A stretch of DNA of 29,113 nt. Origin: a bacterium (GTDB taxonomy: Bacteria; Spirochaetota; UBA4802; UBA5550). How positions within the stretch are numbered: the stretch's first letter is position 1; every line of letters begins with the position of its first letter. A program made the translations under genes and the position numbers. Shown piece by piece: positions 10,001-17,069 of this stretch. The stretch lies in the NCBI GenBank assembly GCA_024224995.1, contig JAAENB010001002.1, forward strand, positions 1 to 29,113. Direction: 5' to 3'. The notes under the pieces were generated by a model. The model did no database searches and was not told the origin of the DNA. It saw only the letters and a list, made by a program, of their open reading frames with translations.

Positions 10001-10300
10001 ATAGATAAGGCTAAAACCGCGTTAGATTATCTAAAGGACTTAAAAAAATTAAAAGACCTTAAGGACGAACAAGACGCAAAAGAAGATATTGGACTCAAAG
10101 TGGATGTTGCGAAAGGTATTTTTGATACAGCGGCAGACGTGGCGAAAAGAGCATGTCCAACAAGCGATATACCGATAATTAAAGATATCGCAGAGAGGTT
10201 AATAAAGGATACGGTTGATGGTCTTAATGCCGCTTGCCAGAGAGCCGCTGATCTCGCGGCAGACATGAGGAGAGGATCTATGACTCGTCAGAATTTCTAA
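4094..10300 (+). CDS. Giant lipoprotein: Ig-like, NHL and YD/RHS repeats
   Basis: A 2068-residue exported protein. ATG 4094 is preferred over in-frame GTG 4085 because AGGTGG overlaps the GTG and spaces correctly for the ATG. Order of parts (approximate residues): lipoprotein signal with FAAGC lipobox (1-31); Ig-like domain (50-125); carboxypeptidase-regulatory-like beta domain (155-225); a calcium-loop-like DMDGDGIVDALDSDGDD (383-400); a long unnamed region; NHL propeller repeats (about 675-1050) with DxxGNxYIADxxNxRIRKxD motifs, interrupted near 815 by ten consecutive aspartates and a non-repeat insert; YD repeats (about 1100-1840); an RHS-core-like end with GYRDYDPDAGRW and DPSGL (about 1895-1943); and a 124-residue Lys/Asp/Ala-rich, probably helical tail. 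The arrangement recalls teneurin-like and polymorphic-toxin RHS proteins. The tail matches no toxin I know, and no immunity-like gene follows. A surface adhesin or secreted-effector role is inference. Confidence 0.9.
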   Translation: MKLSNCSNWRTKKSFFSILGLSLFLFAAGCGGGSTPENPGDGDDKKDYTTVTITSSTESINQGESCTISWISTDAVSCYINNGIGSTLTDGSQVVTPGHTTTYTITAFGNEKSSSTGSVTVKVLGQPDPMNENSFGDSYKQLIPVDATIESYNEERFSIVTGIVLDIQGNPIADVSIDIFNHPEYGTAATNEEGRFSIPVEGGTLVIVRYHKKGLISAQRQVEVPVNDIAVTDTITLIAEDPASTTITLDGDAESVFTHTSSSVADDSGTRSFTMVYTGDIRAFAVDENDQPIRELTTFTTRATEYPTLESMPAALPPTSAFTYCAELSIDGVDRVKFTKPVITWVDNFLGFKTGVTVPAGYYDRHKGLWIASDNGIVVKLLDMDGDGIVDALDSDGDDLPDLLSSESVSFSDEVKGLDDPEKFVPGNTYWRVPVTHFSPWDYNWPYAPVGPIEDPNPEEMPEIDEQEEEEFDCKNQMNSYVEARSRIFHEDIPVPGTDLKLHYASNRVAGYGQKITIPVSGETVPDSLEDILVLVTIAGRNFLYEFPPLPNQKLEFTWDELDYLGIRVGRATPVHIMISFGYKMKYYKTRSERNRAFAQAGVIPSLDFMSITTKTRGCYYRKKKYKRTIYVSKKKKEPGVIAEGWTISKQHTMFLSDTSKLFKGDGTSAVNNSIIIDAFAGSNEYGFSGDDGPATEAIFNRPADLAMDADGNIYIADSNNNRIRKIDQNGIITTFAGSGPYQDINEDSSSCNGGYTGDGGLATEARLNRPQGLAFDSRGNLYIADTDNKIIRKVDRDGIITTIAGIAPPVSGDDDDDDDDDDIFKRCVECFIFDAPLEELTGGLPGNPFQEEPLSPALQTDLGEVIDMAVGDSGAIYFVSSGEHIVRKIETSGEINTIAGTGDYGSDGDGGPATDAELAGCRSIEIDRKGDLYISDSYNQRIRKVDPSGTISTVAGTIHGYTDIGDGGPATEAKVNYPKSTAIDSAGNIFICESDRIRKVNTGGIITTVAGGGSNEEDGINALNASLWDSGKIVIDSKRNFYFIQEYKIRKISLASGFSQLGNTEDLLFAENNGITHILDSSGLHRKTIHLDTGITLYELDYNQENKLISIADRFNNTTTIERNSEGIIEAIVSPDGLRTELTIDDKNHLTRVSYPDANFYSFEYSDSGLMELETDPKGNRFTHVFGNLGRLTDITEEEEGHWNYSKSPDPTGGSLTTVTTAENNVTTYLDKKDATGAFTSVITGPAGGVSTYSESANGLSAFKSLSCGMDVAIQYDWDPRYQFKITKEITETTPSGLVKKLTRERNYNDTNSDGVVDNRSEEISMNGRVTNNYFDCSSATNTFTANSGRTVTTQFDLVTMLKTSESMAGLNSTEYGYDSRGRLETVKTGTRETTYTYDSNGNIHSVTDPKGKTTTYAYDDMGRTILINRPGTAPIGLGYDNNGNMSLLTNPAGIDHGFEYNKVDMRSSYTTPVSGSYSYEYDRDRRLAAKVFPSSTIISPKEISYTYTEGKLTLIRTPEGDVVLNYYPCGSKLESLSKGGENIEYTYDGKLTTGITLSGSLNESLVYTYNNNFEKTGISYAGATTAYDYDADGLLQQSGSFAINRNAENGFTESVTGGVLSLTHSFNGYAENSGENFSVNGTALSSYSLTYDDNGKISAKTETIGGVTSNYSYSYDDIGQLLTVSKDSTLIEEHRYNTDGTRSYEMNTPRGIAGRTRTYSSEDYLESITGENTNYTYDLDGFLTQKTVGTENTVYEYSSRGELLSVQLPDGRLVEYDHDPMGRRIAKKIDGAIVEKYLWEGKTKLLAVYDDADALLIRFEYADSNMPVAMTKNGFTYYLGCDHVGTLRIVANASGSVVKRIDYDAYGNIISDSDPAFTVPFGFAGGLHDRDTALVRFGYRDYDPDAGRWTAKDPIRFLSGTTDLYGYCSNDPINFTDPSGLDSDSANKTLKKASDFIDKTLDKAKSVIDKAKTALDYLKDLKKLKDLKDEQDAKEDIGLKVDVAKGIFDTAADVAKRACPTSDIPIIKDIAERLIKDTVDGLNAACQRAADLAADMRRGSMTRQNF

Positions 10301-10336
10301 TTAAAATCAAGATAGGCTTTTAATCCTGGTTGCGAA

Positions 10337-10373
10337 TCCCCTTACCGGAATGATCCGGTAAGGGGAATATTTT
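10337..10373 (+). terminator. Intrinsic terminator of the RHS gene
   Basis: TCCCCTTACCGGA (10337-10349) pairs perfectly with TCCGGTAAGGGGA (10354-10366) around a 4-base loop, followed on the plus strand by ATATTTTT. The hairpin overlaps the last codons and stop (10342-10344) of the convergent hydrolase gene, so both genes share this sequence. On the minus strand there is no U-run after it. Confidence 0.82.
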
Positions 10374-11241
10374 TATCAACAAAAGACTTCCACACTCGTT
10401 TATACTCTACGGGAAATTTATTCAAAAAATCAACATGCTTTCCCCCTTTAAAAATATACAAAGACTTTTGCCGGGAGCTGCAATTGGTATAGACCAGTTC
10501 TATTTCCGGCATTTTTAATTGATCTTCCGAATCTCCGGCCATAAATAATATTGGCAGGTTATTCGCCTTTTTAATATATTCCGCTGGTGAAAGAGTATGA
10601 ATATCTGTCTTTAAAATATTTTCGGTAAATAGTATTACGGGAATAAAAAGAAAATAAGGCAGATGATATTTCGCGACCCTGTTTTTAAAGGCATTATTGA
10701 TGGTATCATAACATGATTCCATTATTATAAAATCATAATTATTATATTCTTTTAATGAATAGGCAATAGCGGCAGCGCCCAGTGATTGGCCGTGAACGCC
10801 GATGAAATTAAATCCCTTCTTTTTTAGCTCCCGTACACAGGCAATGAGATCGTTGCGTTCATGCCACCCAAAACTGATAATATCACCCTCACTTTTCCCC
10901 GTTGCTCTCAGGTCGGGCATTAGAACAGAAAAACCTTTTTCCAGGTAGAGCTCCGCCCTTTTTATTTGCGACAGGCGGTTTCCCCTCACTCCTGCCAGCA
11001 GGATTACTACTCTTTCCGGATCTTTACGGATAAACCATGCCGATATTCGGATTCTATCGGAGCTTGCAATACTCCAATCCCGGACTTTCTGTTTATACAG
11101 ATATTTTTTTTCGGGAATCTCCGCAGGGGCTTCTTTTGTAAGATACCGGGCTGAGAGATATCCCGCCGTAAGCCAGGCAGCAAGACCGGCCAGGAAAACA
11201 ACGGTTATTTTTTTGTATCTTTTTTTATGTGATATTTTCAT
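10342..11241 (-). CDS. Membrane-anchored alpha/beta hydrolase
   Basis: A 299-residue serine hydrolase of the alpha/beta-fold family related to FrsA/BAAT-type and YqiA-like 'alpha/beta hydrolase' proteins. A hydrophobic segment at residues 13-31 should act as a signal anchor, placing the catalytic domain outside the inner membrane. The nucleophile elbow is GQSLGA (S153). The acid is probably D237 or D240 in MAGDSEDQ, and H269 in GGKHVDF completes the triad. MPDLRATGKSEG at about 108-119 is the usual strand-loop before the nucleophile. The substrate cannot be read from the sequence. The start has AAGAGAC as a weak Shine-Dalgarno sequence, directly adjoining the end of repeat copy R2. It ends inside the terminator shared with the RHS gene. 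Confidence 0.87.
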   Translation of the reverse strand: MKISHKKRYKKITVVFLAGLAAWLTAGYLSARYLTKEAPAEIPEKKYLYKQKVRDWSIASSDRIRISAWFIRKDPERVVILLAGVRGNRLSQIKRAELYLEKGFSVLMPDLRATGKSEGDIISFGWHERNDLIACVRELKKKGFNFIGVHGQSLGAAAIAYSLKEYNNYDFIIMESCYDTINNAFKNRVAKYHLPYFLFIPVILFTENILKTDIHTLSPAEYIKKANNLPILFMAGDSEDQLKMPEIELVYTNCSSRQKSLYIFKGGKHVDFLNKFPVEYKRVWKSFVDKNIPLTGSFR

Positions 11242-11250
11242 TATAAGAGT

Positions 11251-11373
11251 CTCTTAAGAAACTAGATTTTAAATAGGGCCTGTTCCCGAAGATCTTATCC
11301 GGGGCTCTGCTCTGTCCACGGGGTTGATATACATTTTATTAAGACACGACCACGGGGTCAGCTTCATCAATTT
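11251..11373 (+). repeat. Dispersed repeat, copy R2
   Basis: Begins CTCTTAAGAAACTAGAT, then AGGGCCTGTTCCCGAAG, CCGGGGC-TCTGCTCTGT, CCACGGGGTTGA and ends GGGGTCAGCTTCATCAA. These blocks occur in the same order in R1 (minus strand of 1-142) and R3 (18946-19203). The middle is degenerate relative to R1: the GC hairpin is lost. The AAGAAACTA end lies directly against the start region of the hydrolase gene. Confidence 0.72.
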
Positions 11374-11432
11374 CTACCGGTTGAGCAAGCAAAAACCCTC
11401 CGGGAAAGAGCATCCAAATAAAAAATAATAAT

Positions 11433-12062
11433 TTATTCTTTTTTCCCGGTAATTAGAAATATTGGATATTTTCTATCTTTATCCGGCCGCTTCATTTCAT
11501 ACACGATCTTTGTTGAAACATTTTTAAAACCAGCGTCCTGGAATACGCGGGCTAAGTCTTCCCTGTCAAAACCAAAATGCTCTACACCGGAATTGTCGGG
11601 ATGAAAACTTCCGTCTTCTTTATCAAGATCGGCTATGCCAATCTGCCCACCGGGATTCAGCATAGCGAACCATTTTTTTACCGCGTTCTCTGTATCCTTA
11701 ATATGATGCAGGGTCATGGAACTCACAATTATATCATACGATTCCCCCGGTTCCGAACCACTTCCAATGTCAAATTCCTTTGTTGTAATATTAATTTCTT
11801 CTTTCAAACCGGCAATCTTTTCCCGCAGTACACCCAGCATCCCCGAAGAAATATCCATTGCGGTAATCTCCCGCACCAGGGGAGCCAGTTCCATAGTAAC
11901 CAGCCCTGTTCCTGCGCCATAATCCATTGCCCACAGCTCCCGGGAAAAATCCAGGTTTTCCTTCATCCCTTTTGCTATTTCACCTGCCAGGATCTTCCTG
12001 GGTGAGTCTTCCCAGTTCTTCGCCCGTTCATTAAATAATGATTCATTTTGATTTTTTTTCAT
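11433..12062 (-). CDS. Class I SAM-dependent methyltransferase
   Basis: A 209-residue small-molecule-type methyltransferase (Methyltransf_11/25-like fold). Motif I, the SAM-binding glycine loop, is at residues 46-54 (AMDYGAGTG), followed by the acidic end of strand 2 (EITAMDIS). DIIVSSMTLHHI is the usual motif IV/post-IV region and LNPGGQIGIADLDKED the motif VI region. Length and order fit a soluble enzyme without extra domains. The substrate is not deducible. It starts at ATG 12062 with only a weak Shine-Dalgarno sequence (GGAT) and is divergent from the sensor operon at 12254. Repeat R2 separates it from the hydrolase gene downstream, so the two may be separately transcribed. Confidence 0.88.
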   Translation of the reverse strand: MKKNQNESLFNERAKNWEDSPRKILAGEIAKGMKENLDFSRELWAMDYGAGTGLVTMELAPLVREITAMDISSGMLGVLREKIAGLKEEINITTKEFDIGSGSEPGESYDIIVSSMTLHHIKDTENAVKKWFAMLNPGGQIGIADLDKEDGSFHPDNSGVEHFGFDREDLARVFQDAGFKNVSTKIVYEMKRPDKDRKYPIFLITGKKE

Positions 12063-12191
12063 TGTGTTATCCGTGTTACAAATTTTAAATCAGTGATACA
12101 ATAAACCCGGAGCAAATTTTATCAAGCATAAAATTATTTTTCGATCTTTTTAATGCGTCCGCCAGTTCCCTCATAAACCACAAAAAAATCC

Positions 12192-12220
12192 TTGAATATA
12201 AAGAATATTTGGTATAAAAT
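12192..12220 (+). promoter_or_regulatory. Possible promoter of the sensor/phosphatase operon
   Basis: TTGAAT (12192-12197), 17 bases, then TAAAAT (12215-12220), 34 bases ahead of ATG 12254 in an AT-rich intergenic region. It is a reasonable sigma70-like match with normal spacing, unproven. Confidence 0.42.
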
Positions 12221-12253
12221 ACTTTCAGGATATTCCAATCCAGGGAAGGAACT

Positions 12254-13531
12254 ATGAAAAGTCATATTACCGTTTTTCTTATTGCGCTGCTTTTTTTAAC
12301 AATTTTCTGTAAACAACAGGAAACGAAAATTGAAATAAAAAAAGCTTCCGATGAGGACATATTACAGGTTCTTAACCTTGACGGAGATATTATTATTGGT
12401 CTCAACCTGCCGTATACCGGTCCCTACGCGAGCCAGGGTATTGATGAACTTCGCGCCTTTAAACTTGCCATAAACGATATTAATAAGCAGGGTGGAATCC
12501 TGGGAAAAAAAATAGGCTATATCGTAAAAGATACCATGAGCAAACCCAATATTGCGGCAAAAAACGCTGAGGAATTAATTGACCGCCATAAAGCGGTTTT
12601 AATCACCGGCGGGGTGTCCAGCAGCGTGGCCATTGCCGTTGGAAAAGTCTGCCAAAAAAAGAAAATTCTTTTTTTGGCAACAGTTACCCATTCGGACGCC
12701 ACTACCGGGAAAAGCGCGCAACGATATATGTTCCGTAAATGCACAAGCGCGACCATGGATGCCCGGGCACTCGCTTCTATTCTGGCCAGGCATTACAGCC
12801 AAAATACTTCTTACGCATATATCACGGCTGACTACACCTGGGGTTTATCTACGGAAGCGGCCATGCGGAAAGTTGTTGAAGCGAGCGGAGCTAAAACACT
12901 CAAGGCAATCCGGGTTCCCCTGGGAACAAAAGATTTTTCCGGTCCTCTTGCTGAAGTAAAAAAATTGTCCCCTGACATGATTGTGTTGGTCCTTTTTGGT
13001 GATGACCTTGTTACCGCTATCAAACAGGCCACAACGATGGGAATCAAAAAAAAAATCAAACTTATTGTTGTTCCCTATATTGAGCTCAATATGGCGATTA
13101 AAGCGGGTCCCGAAGCCATAAGTGGTATTATTGCTTCTGTCCCCTGGGTGTGGCAGCTTGAGGATGAATATAAAAACGCGAAAATATTCGTAACGAATTA
13201 TTATAAACAATACAACAAATATCCCAGCAATGTTTCCGAAAGCGCTTACGTTAATATAATGGAATTCGCAAACGCGGTAAAACGGGAACAATCATTTAAC
13301 TCAACAAAGATTGTTGCAAGCCTGGAGGAACATTCCTTTAGAGGTCTAAAAAACCATGAATACTGGCGAAAATGGGATCACCAGTCTATTCAAACCATTT
13401 TCCTGGTTAAAGGCAATTCCGTTGAAAAAATGAAAAACCCCAGCGATTTCTTTAAAATTATCTACCGGGTCGATGGAGAAAAGGTCGCGCGCACAAAAAA
13501 AGAAAATCCTGTGAGTATGGAAGCATTATGA
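12254..13531 (+). CDS. Branched-chain-amino-acid-type substrate-binding lipoprotein
   Basis: A 425-residue type I periplasmic binding protein (Peripla_BP_6/LivJ-like family). The signal MKSHITVFLIALLFLTIFC gives a lipobox ending TIFC at residue 19. Family marks include IIIGLNLPYTGPYASQG at about 45-61, AINDINKQGGILGKKI, a VLITGGVSSSVAIAV strand-turn, and VLVLFGDDLVTAIKQA in the second lobe. GGAAGGA lies just before ATG 12254. No ABC permease or ATPase gene is nearby. Instead its stop codon (TGA 13529-13531) overlaps the start of a membrane sensor gene (ATG 13528), so the two are translationally coupled. I infer that it presents a small ligand to the sensor proteins encoded next, rather than feeding a transporter. 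The ligand is unknown. Confidence 0.88.
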   Translation: MKSHITVFLIALLFLTIFCKQQETKIEIKKASDEDILQVLNLDGDIIIGLNLPYTGPYASQGIDELRAFKLAINDINKQGGILGKKIGYIVKDTMSKPNIAAKNAEELIDRHKAVLITGGVSSSVAIAVGKVCQKKKILFLATVTHSDATTGKSAQRYMFRKCTSATMDARALASILARHYSQNTSYAYITADYTWGLSTEAAMRKVVEASGAKTLKAIRVPLGTKDFSGPLAEVKKLSPDMIVLVLFGDDLVTAIKQATTMGIKKKIKLIVVPYIELNMAIKAGPEAISGIIASVPWVWQLEDEYKNAKIFVTNYYKQYNKYPSNVSESAYVNIMEFANAVKREQSFNSTKIVASLEEHSFRGLKNHEYWRKWDHQSIQTIFLVKGNSVEKMKNPSDFFKIIYRVDGEKVARTKKENPVSMEAL

Positions 13532-14154
13532 AAAACATATTTGATTTCCTATACAACTCTTCACACAAAATTTCCATTAAATTCCTTATTCCCCTCATCG
13601 CGATACTGGTGGCGGTCTTCGCATCTATTACAATATTCATTATTCAATCACAATTTAACTACGCGGAGAAACAATTAAGAGACCATGCTAAAATCACTTT
13701 AACCACTCTTTCCGCGGACATTTTAAATCCTTTTATCGAAGAAAAAAACGACAAAATCCAGACTCTCTTTGTCAACGCGAAAAAAGCAAATGCCGATATC
13801 CTTTATATAGGTCTTATTAACCAAAAAGGCTTAACCCTTGCCCACACGGATGTTTTGCTCCGCGACACCTACCTGGACAAAACCGAATTTGACAAAGCGG
13901 CAATTTCAATTAAAAAATATACGGTAAGAGAAATCCCTTCACTGGAAGCCGTTGAGTTTGCCGAACCTCTTCTCGCATTAGGGAGTAAAAAAGATGTTCT
14001 GGCTATTATACGAATCGCGGTAAACGAAGAAAAAATAAATCAAAAAAAACACAAAACTCAAAATACAATTATTATTGCCGGTATAATTATATTCGCGGTT
14101 CTTTCCCTCTTTATTATTTTCATAACAGTTCAGGGGAAAAATAATCATGAATAG
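13528..14154 (+). CDS. Sensor-only membrane protein, partial duplicate of the next gene
   Basis: A 208-residue protein with a transmembrane segment near residues 19-41, a periplasmic Cache-like domain (about 42-178, including ADILYIGLINQKGLTLAHTD) and a second transmembrane segment near 182-203, after which it stops. It has no HAMP, coiled coil or phosphatase domain. From residue 15 to 172 it matches the N-terminus of the following gene at about 77 percent identity by my hand alignment, so it arose by tandem duplication. It overlaps the upstream binding-protein gene by 4 bases and the downstream gene by 8 bases. Reading frame, overlaps and sequence conservation argue against a pseudogene. A role as a second ligand-binding subunit in a heteromeric receptor is inference. 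Confidence 0.8.
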   Translation: MKNIFDFLYNSSHKISIKFLIPLIAILVAVFASITIFIIQSQFNYAEKQLRDHAKITLTTLSADILNPFIEEKNDKIQTLFVNAKKANADILYIGLINQKGLTLAHTDVLLRDTYLDKTEFDKAAISIKKYTVREIPSLEAVEFAEPLLALGSKKDVLAIIRIAVNEEKINQKKHKTQNTIIIAGIIIFAVLSLFIIFITVQGKNNHE

Positions 14155-15751
14155 TTCAATTAAAAAAATATACATCTTTTTCCTTAAATCTTTTAACAGG
14201 GTTTCCATTAAATTCCTTGTCCCCCTTATTGCGATACTGGTTGTGGGTTTTACAGCCATTACAATATTTGTTATTCAATCACAATTCAATTACGCGAGGA
14301 AACAATTATTAAACCATGCCAGAATAACGCTAACAAACATTTCAACAGATATATTAAATCATTTTATTGAAGGAAACAACGACAAAATCCAAACCATCTT
14401 TGTTAACGCGAAAAAAGCAAATGCCGATATCCTCTATATTGGTCTTATTGATAAAAACGGTGCGACCCTTGCTCACACGGATGTTATGCTCCACGATACC
14501 TACCTGGACAAAAACGAATTCGACAAAGCGGCAATTTCAATTAAAAAATATACGGTACGAAAAATTCCTTCGCGAGAGGCCGTTGAGATTGCCAGGCCCG
14601 TTCTCTCATTTGGGAGCCAAAGTGATGTTCTGGCCATTATACGAATGGCGGTGAACGAAGAAAAAATAATTCATAAAACACGGGAAACTCGAAACGCGAT
14701 TATTATAGCCGGTATAATCGTATGCACCGTTCTTTCGGTATTTACCATATTCATTATTCTAACAAAGGTCTCAAAACCGCTGCGAAACCTTAACCGGGAG
14801 ATGCGGGCATTCGGGAATGACGTTACGTTTAAAGACATTACGAGATCCGCGCGCAAAGACGAAATTGGTTCGTTAATTAATATGTTTGCCAACATGGCAA
14901 ATTCCATTTCCGATTACAGTTCCAATCTCGAACAAAAAGTAACCGAGCGAACTGAAGACCTCAGGAAAACAATGAGCGAGCTGGAAGAAACAAACAAAAA
15001 GCTGACAGAAACCTCCAACGCGCTCTGGGGTGAAATGCAGCTTGCCAAAAAACTTCAAACAGTAATGCTTCCGGAAAAATATTACTTACCAGGCTACGAT
15101 ATCGACATCCATATGGAAATTGCCGATGAAGTTGGTGGTGATTATTATGATGTTATTAACGCGGAAAATACGAGTTGGATCATTATTGGTGATGTTTCCG
15201 GGCATGGGGTAACCGCTGGATTAATTATGATGATGGTCCAGACATCTATTCGCACGGTGCTAATAAATTATCCGTCTCTTGATCCTTCGGTTCTGCTCAA
15301 TATGGTTAATGAGGTTATTTCCGACAATATTACCCGGCTTGGTGAAGATAAATACATGACCATTACCGCCCTGGCCTATCATGAAAATCACATGTTTCAT
15401 TTTTCCGGGCTTCACCAGGATATAAAAATATTTCGTTTTGAGAACAAGACTGTAGAGAGTATTGAAACCGACGGGATCTGGCTCGGTTTTAAACGGTACA
15501 ATATGTTTAAAAAGGATATCAACAAATCTCTGAAACTATATCCCGGTGATGTAATGATGCTCTACACCGATGGTATTACGGAATGTTTCCAAAAAGACGG
15601 GAAGATGTATTCAGAAAAACGCTTAACTGATGTTATGCGGGAGAATGGTTTAAAACCGGTAAACGAGATTAAACAAAACCTGGTTGATAGCTTAAGCGCA
15701 TGCAGAAAACGAGACGATCTTACTTTTATGCTTTTAAAACGGCTCGAATAA
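14147..15751 (+). CDS. Transmembrane sensor with HAMP and PP2C-type (RsbU/SpoIIE) phosphatase domain
   Basis: A 534-residue serine/threonine phosphatase of the RsbU/SpoIIE class, which typically dephosphorylates an anti-sigma-factor antagonist (STAS protein). Layout: TM1 22-43; periplasmic Cache-like sensor 44-183; TM2 184-206; HAMP about 207-258; coiled-coil linker about 259-305 (LEQKVTERTEDLRKT region); PP2C domain about 306-534. Metal-binding aspartates are visible at D332 (GGDYYD), D349 (IIGDVSGHG), D475 (LYTDGITE) and D523/D524 (RDDLTF), so the enzyme should be active. The start overlaps the preceding gene by 8 bases, with AGGGGA upstream. With the binding lipoprotein and the sensor-only paralogue it forms a coupled three-gene signalling unit. 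No STAS antagonist, anti-sigma kinase or sigma factor gene is in the window, so the output partner lies elsewhere. Confidence 0.93.
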   Translation: MNSSIKKIYIFFLKSFNRVSIKFLVPLIAILVVGFTAITIFVIQSQFNYARKQLLNHARITLTNISTDILNHFIEGNNDKIQTIFVNAKKANADILYIGLIDKNGATLAHTDVMLHDTYLDKNEFDKAAISIKKYTVRKIPSREAVEIARPVLSFGSQSDVLAIIRMAVNEEKIIHKTRETRNAIIIAGIIVCTVLSVFTIFIILTKVSKPLRNLNREMRAFGNDVTFKDITRSARKDEIGSLINMFANMANSISDYSSNLEQKVTERTEDLRKTMSELEETNKKLTETSNALWGEMQLAKKLQTVMLPEKYYLPGYDIDIHMEIADEVGGDYYDVINAENTSWIIIGDVSGHGVTAGLIMMMVQTSIRTVLINYPSLDPSVLLNMVNEVISDNITRLGEDKYMTITALAYHENHMFHFSGLHQDIKIFRFENKTVESIETDGIWLGFKRYNMFKKDINKSLKLYPGDVMMLYTDGITECFQKDGKMYSEKRLTDVMRENGLKPVNEIKQNLVDSLSACRKRDDLTFMLLKRLE

Positions 15752-15815
15752 GCCCTTACCCGGCATGGGAACAACTCCTGAAATTCGTGTATCAAATTAT
15801 ACCGGGGAAATAAAC

Positions 15816-17039
15816 ATGGAACAAAAAAAAATAAACCGTAAAAAGTTTCTTAAACTTTCAGGCATTGTTACCGGGGCTTTAGCCCTCTCTGGGTTCTTCC
15901 GGCTCATAAAAGACGATATTTTCGCCCTGAATAACTCCCCGTCGAATACAAGCAAAAGAACCGGGGATAAAACCCCCGTATATATTTCAGCTGCCCTGGG
16001 AGAATCAAATCACTATATGGAGCAAGCCGTACAGGAGGCCGCTCTCGCTGCTACGGATTTTAAATGGCTCTCTCCGGGCCAGACGGTATTTATTAAACCG
16101 GTCCTTAATTCCGGGAACCCATATCCCGCCACTACCAGCCCCGCTGCCATTTCAGCAATGATACTGCTGCTGAAAAAAAAAGGCGCCGCTAAGGTCATTG
16201 TTGGCGAGATGTCGGGAATTGAACATTTAAAGTTCTTTAAAGAAAAAACAAGCGGCAGCACCAGGGAACTGATGCGGGATTCAGGTATGCTTAAGGCGGT
16301 AACTGACGCCGGTGGTGAGCCATACTTCTTTGAAGAGGCCGGGTGGGATTCATTCTACGAAGACAAACCCGATGTGCCGGGCTTCTGGAAAAAAAGTCTC
16401 ATGATGCCGGGAATCTTAAAAGAAATAGATCATATTGTTCTTATGCCCCGCTGTTCCCGGCATGCTCTTGCCGGTTCTTCTCTTGGGCTTAAGGCTGTTG
16501 TTGGATACTGGCGTACCGATACCCGGCTTGATTATCATTTTAACGCGGACTTCCTTCACGAGAGAACTGCTGAGGGGAACAGGGTTAGCACCCTGCTGAA
16601 AAAACAGCGGCTGGTTGTTTCCACTGGCGACCGTATCCTTTCCACCTTTGGCCCCGATGAAGGGTTTGTTTTTACTCCTGAAGTTGGCCTGGTTATCGCG
16701 TCGGAATCGGTTGTTGCTCATGATATGGTCTCTCTTGCCTGGTTATTATATAACAGGAAATTACTGCCCGAAGATAAACAAAATAAGTTCTTAGATCATA
16801 GCACCGCTGTTGCTAAATTGGGAAATACCGTTGTCGTTAAAATGCTCGGCACCTGGGGAAAAGCCTTTAGTTCGGAAACGCTGCTAAAAAACGATCTCAA
16901 TTCCATATGGGACGACAGGGTTCTCAATCACGCGTACAAAATATTCGGCGGAATTCCCGATATCACCCTGGTGAATGTCCGGAACGGGGTTCCCGCAAAA
17001 ATAATTTCACAACTCAATTCAATGACCCATCATTCATAA
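15816..17039 (+). CDS. DUF362 family protein with export-type signal
   Basis: A 407-residue protein of the DUF362 family. ATG 15816 is chosen over an ATG 17 codons earlier because GGGGA precedes it by 8 bases and the chain then begins with NRKKFLKLSGIVTGALALSG. That start looks like a Tat-type signal in which one arginine is lysine (RK instead of RR), and residues about 15-30 are hydrophobic. Family marks are VFIKPVLNSGNPYPATTSP (about 90-110), KGAAKVIVGEMSG and DHIVLMPRCSRHALAGSSLGLKAVVGYW. Only one cysteine is present (in MPRCSRH), so it is not an iron-sulfur member of the family. It lies 64 bases after the phosphatase gene on the same strand and may share its transcript. Function unknown. 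Confidence 0.85.
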   Translation: MEQKKINRKKFLKLSGIVTGALALSGFFRLIKDDIFALNNSPSNTSKRTGDKTPVYISAALGESNHYMEQAVQEAALAATDFKWLSPGQTVFIKPVLNSGNPYPATTSPAAISAMILLLKKKGAAKVIVGEMSGIEHLKFFKEKTSGSTRELMRDSGMLKAVTDAGGEPYFFEEAGWDSFYEDKPDVPGFWKKSLMMPGILKEIDHIVLMPRCSRHALAGSSLGLKAVVGYWRTDTRLDYHFNADFLHERTAEGNRVSTLLKKQRLVVSTGDRILSTFGPDEGFVFTPEVGLVIASESVVAHDMVSLAWLLYNRKLLPEDKQNKFLDHSTAVAKLGNTVVVKMLGTWGKAFSSETLLKNDLNSIWDDRVLNHAYKIFGGIPDITLVNVRNGVPAKIISQLNSMTHHS

Positions 17040-17064
17040 CGCGGGGCGCGGCCCCCGCGTTATG
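17035..17064. terminator. Convergent-gene hairpin
   Basis: CATAACGCGGGG (17035-17046) pairs perfectly with CCCCGCGTTATG (17053-17064) around a 6-base loop, including the stop codon of the DUF362 gene and lying 5 bases beyond the stop of the convergent flavoprotein gene. There is no U-run on either strand, so it is a very stable but non-canonical terminator. Confidence 0.6.
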
Positions 17065-17069
17065 AAAAA

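Noticed and set aside
10301..10341. Immunity gene for the RHS C-terminal tail
   Set aside because: Only a terminator lies between the RHS stop and the convergent hydrolase gene; there is no room for an ORF on the plus strand.
15765..15815. Earlier ATG start for the DUF362 protein
   Set aside because: It would place 17 polar residues before the export signal and has a poorer ribosome site than ATG 15816.
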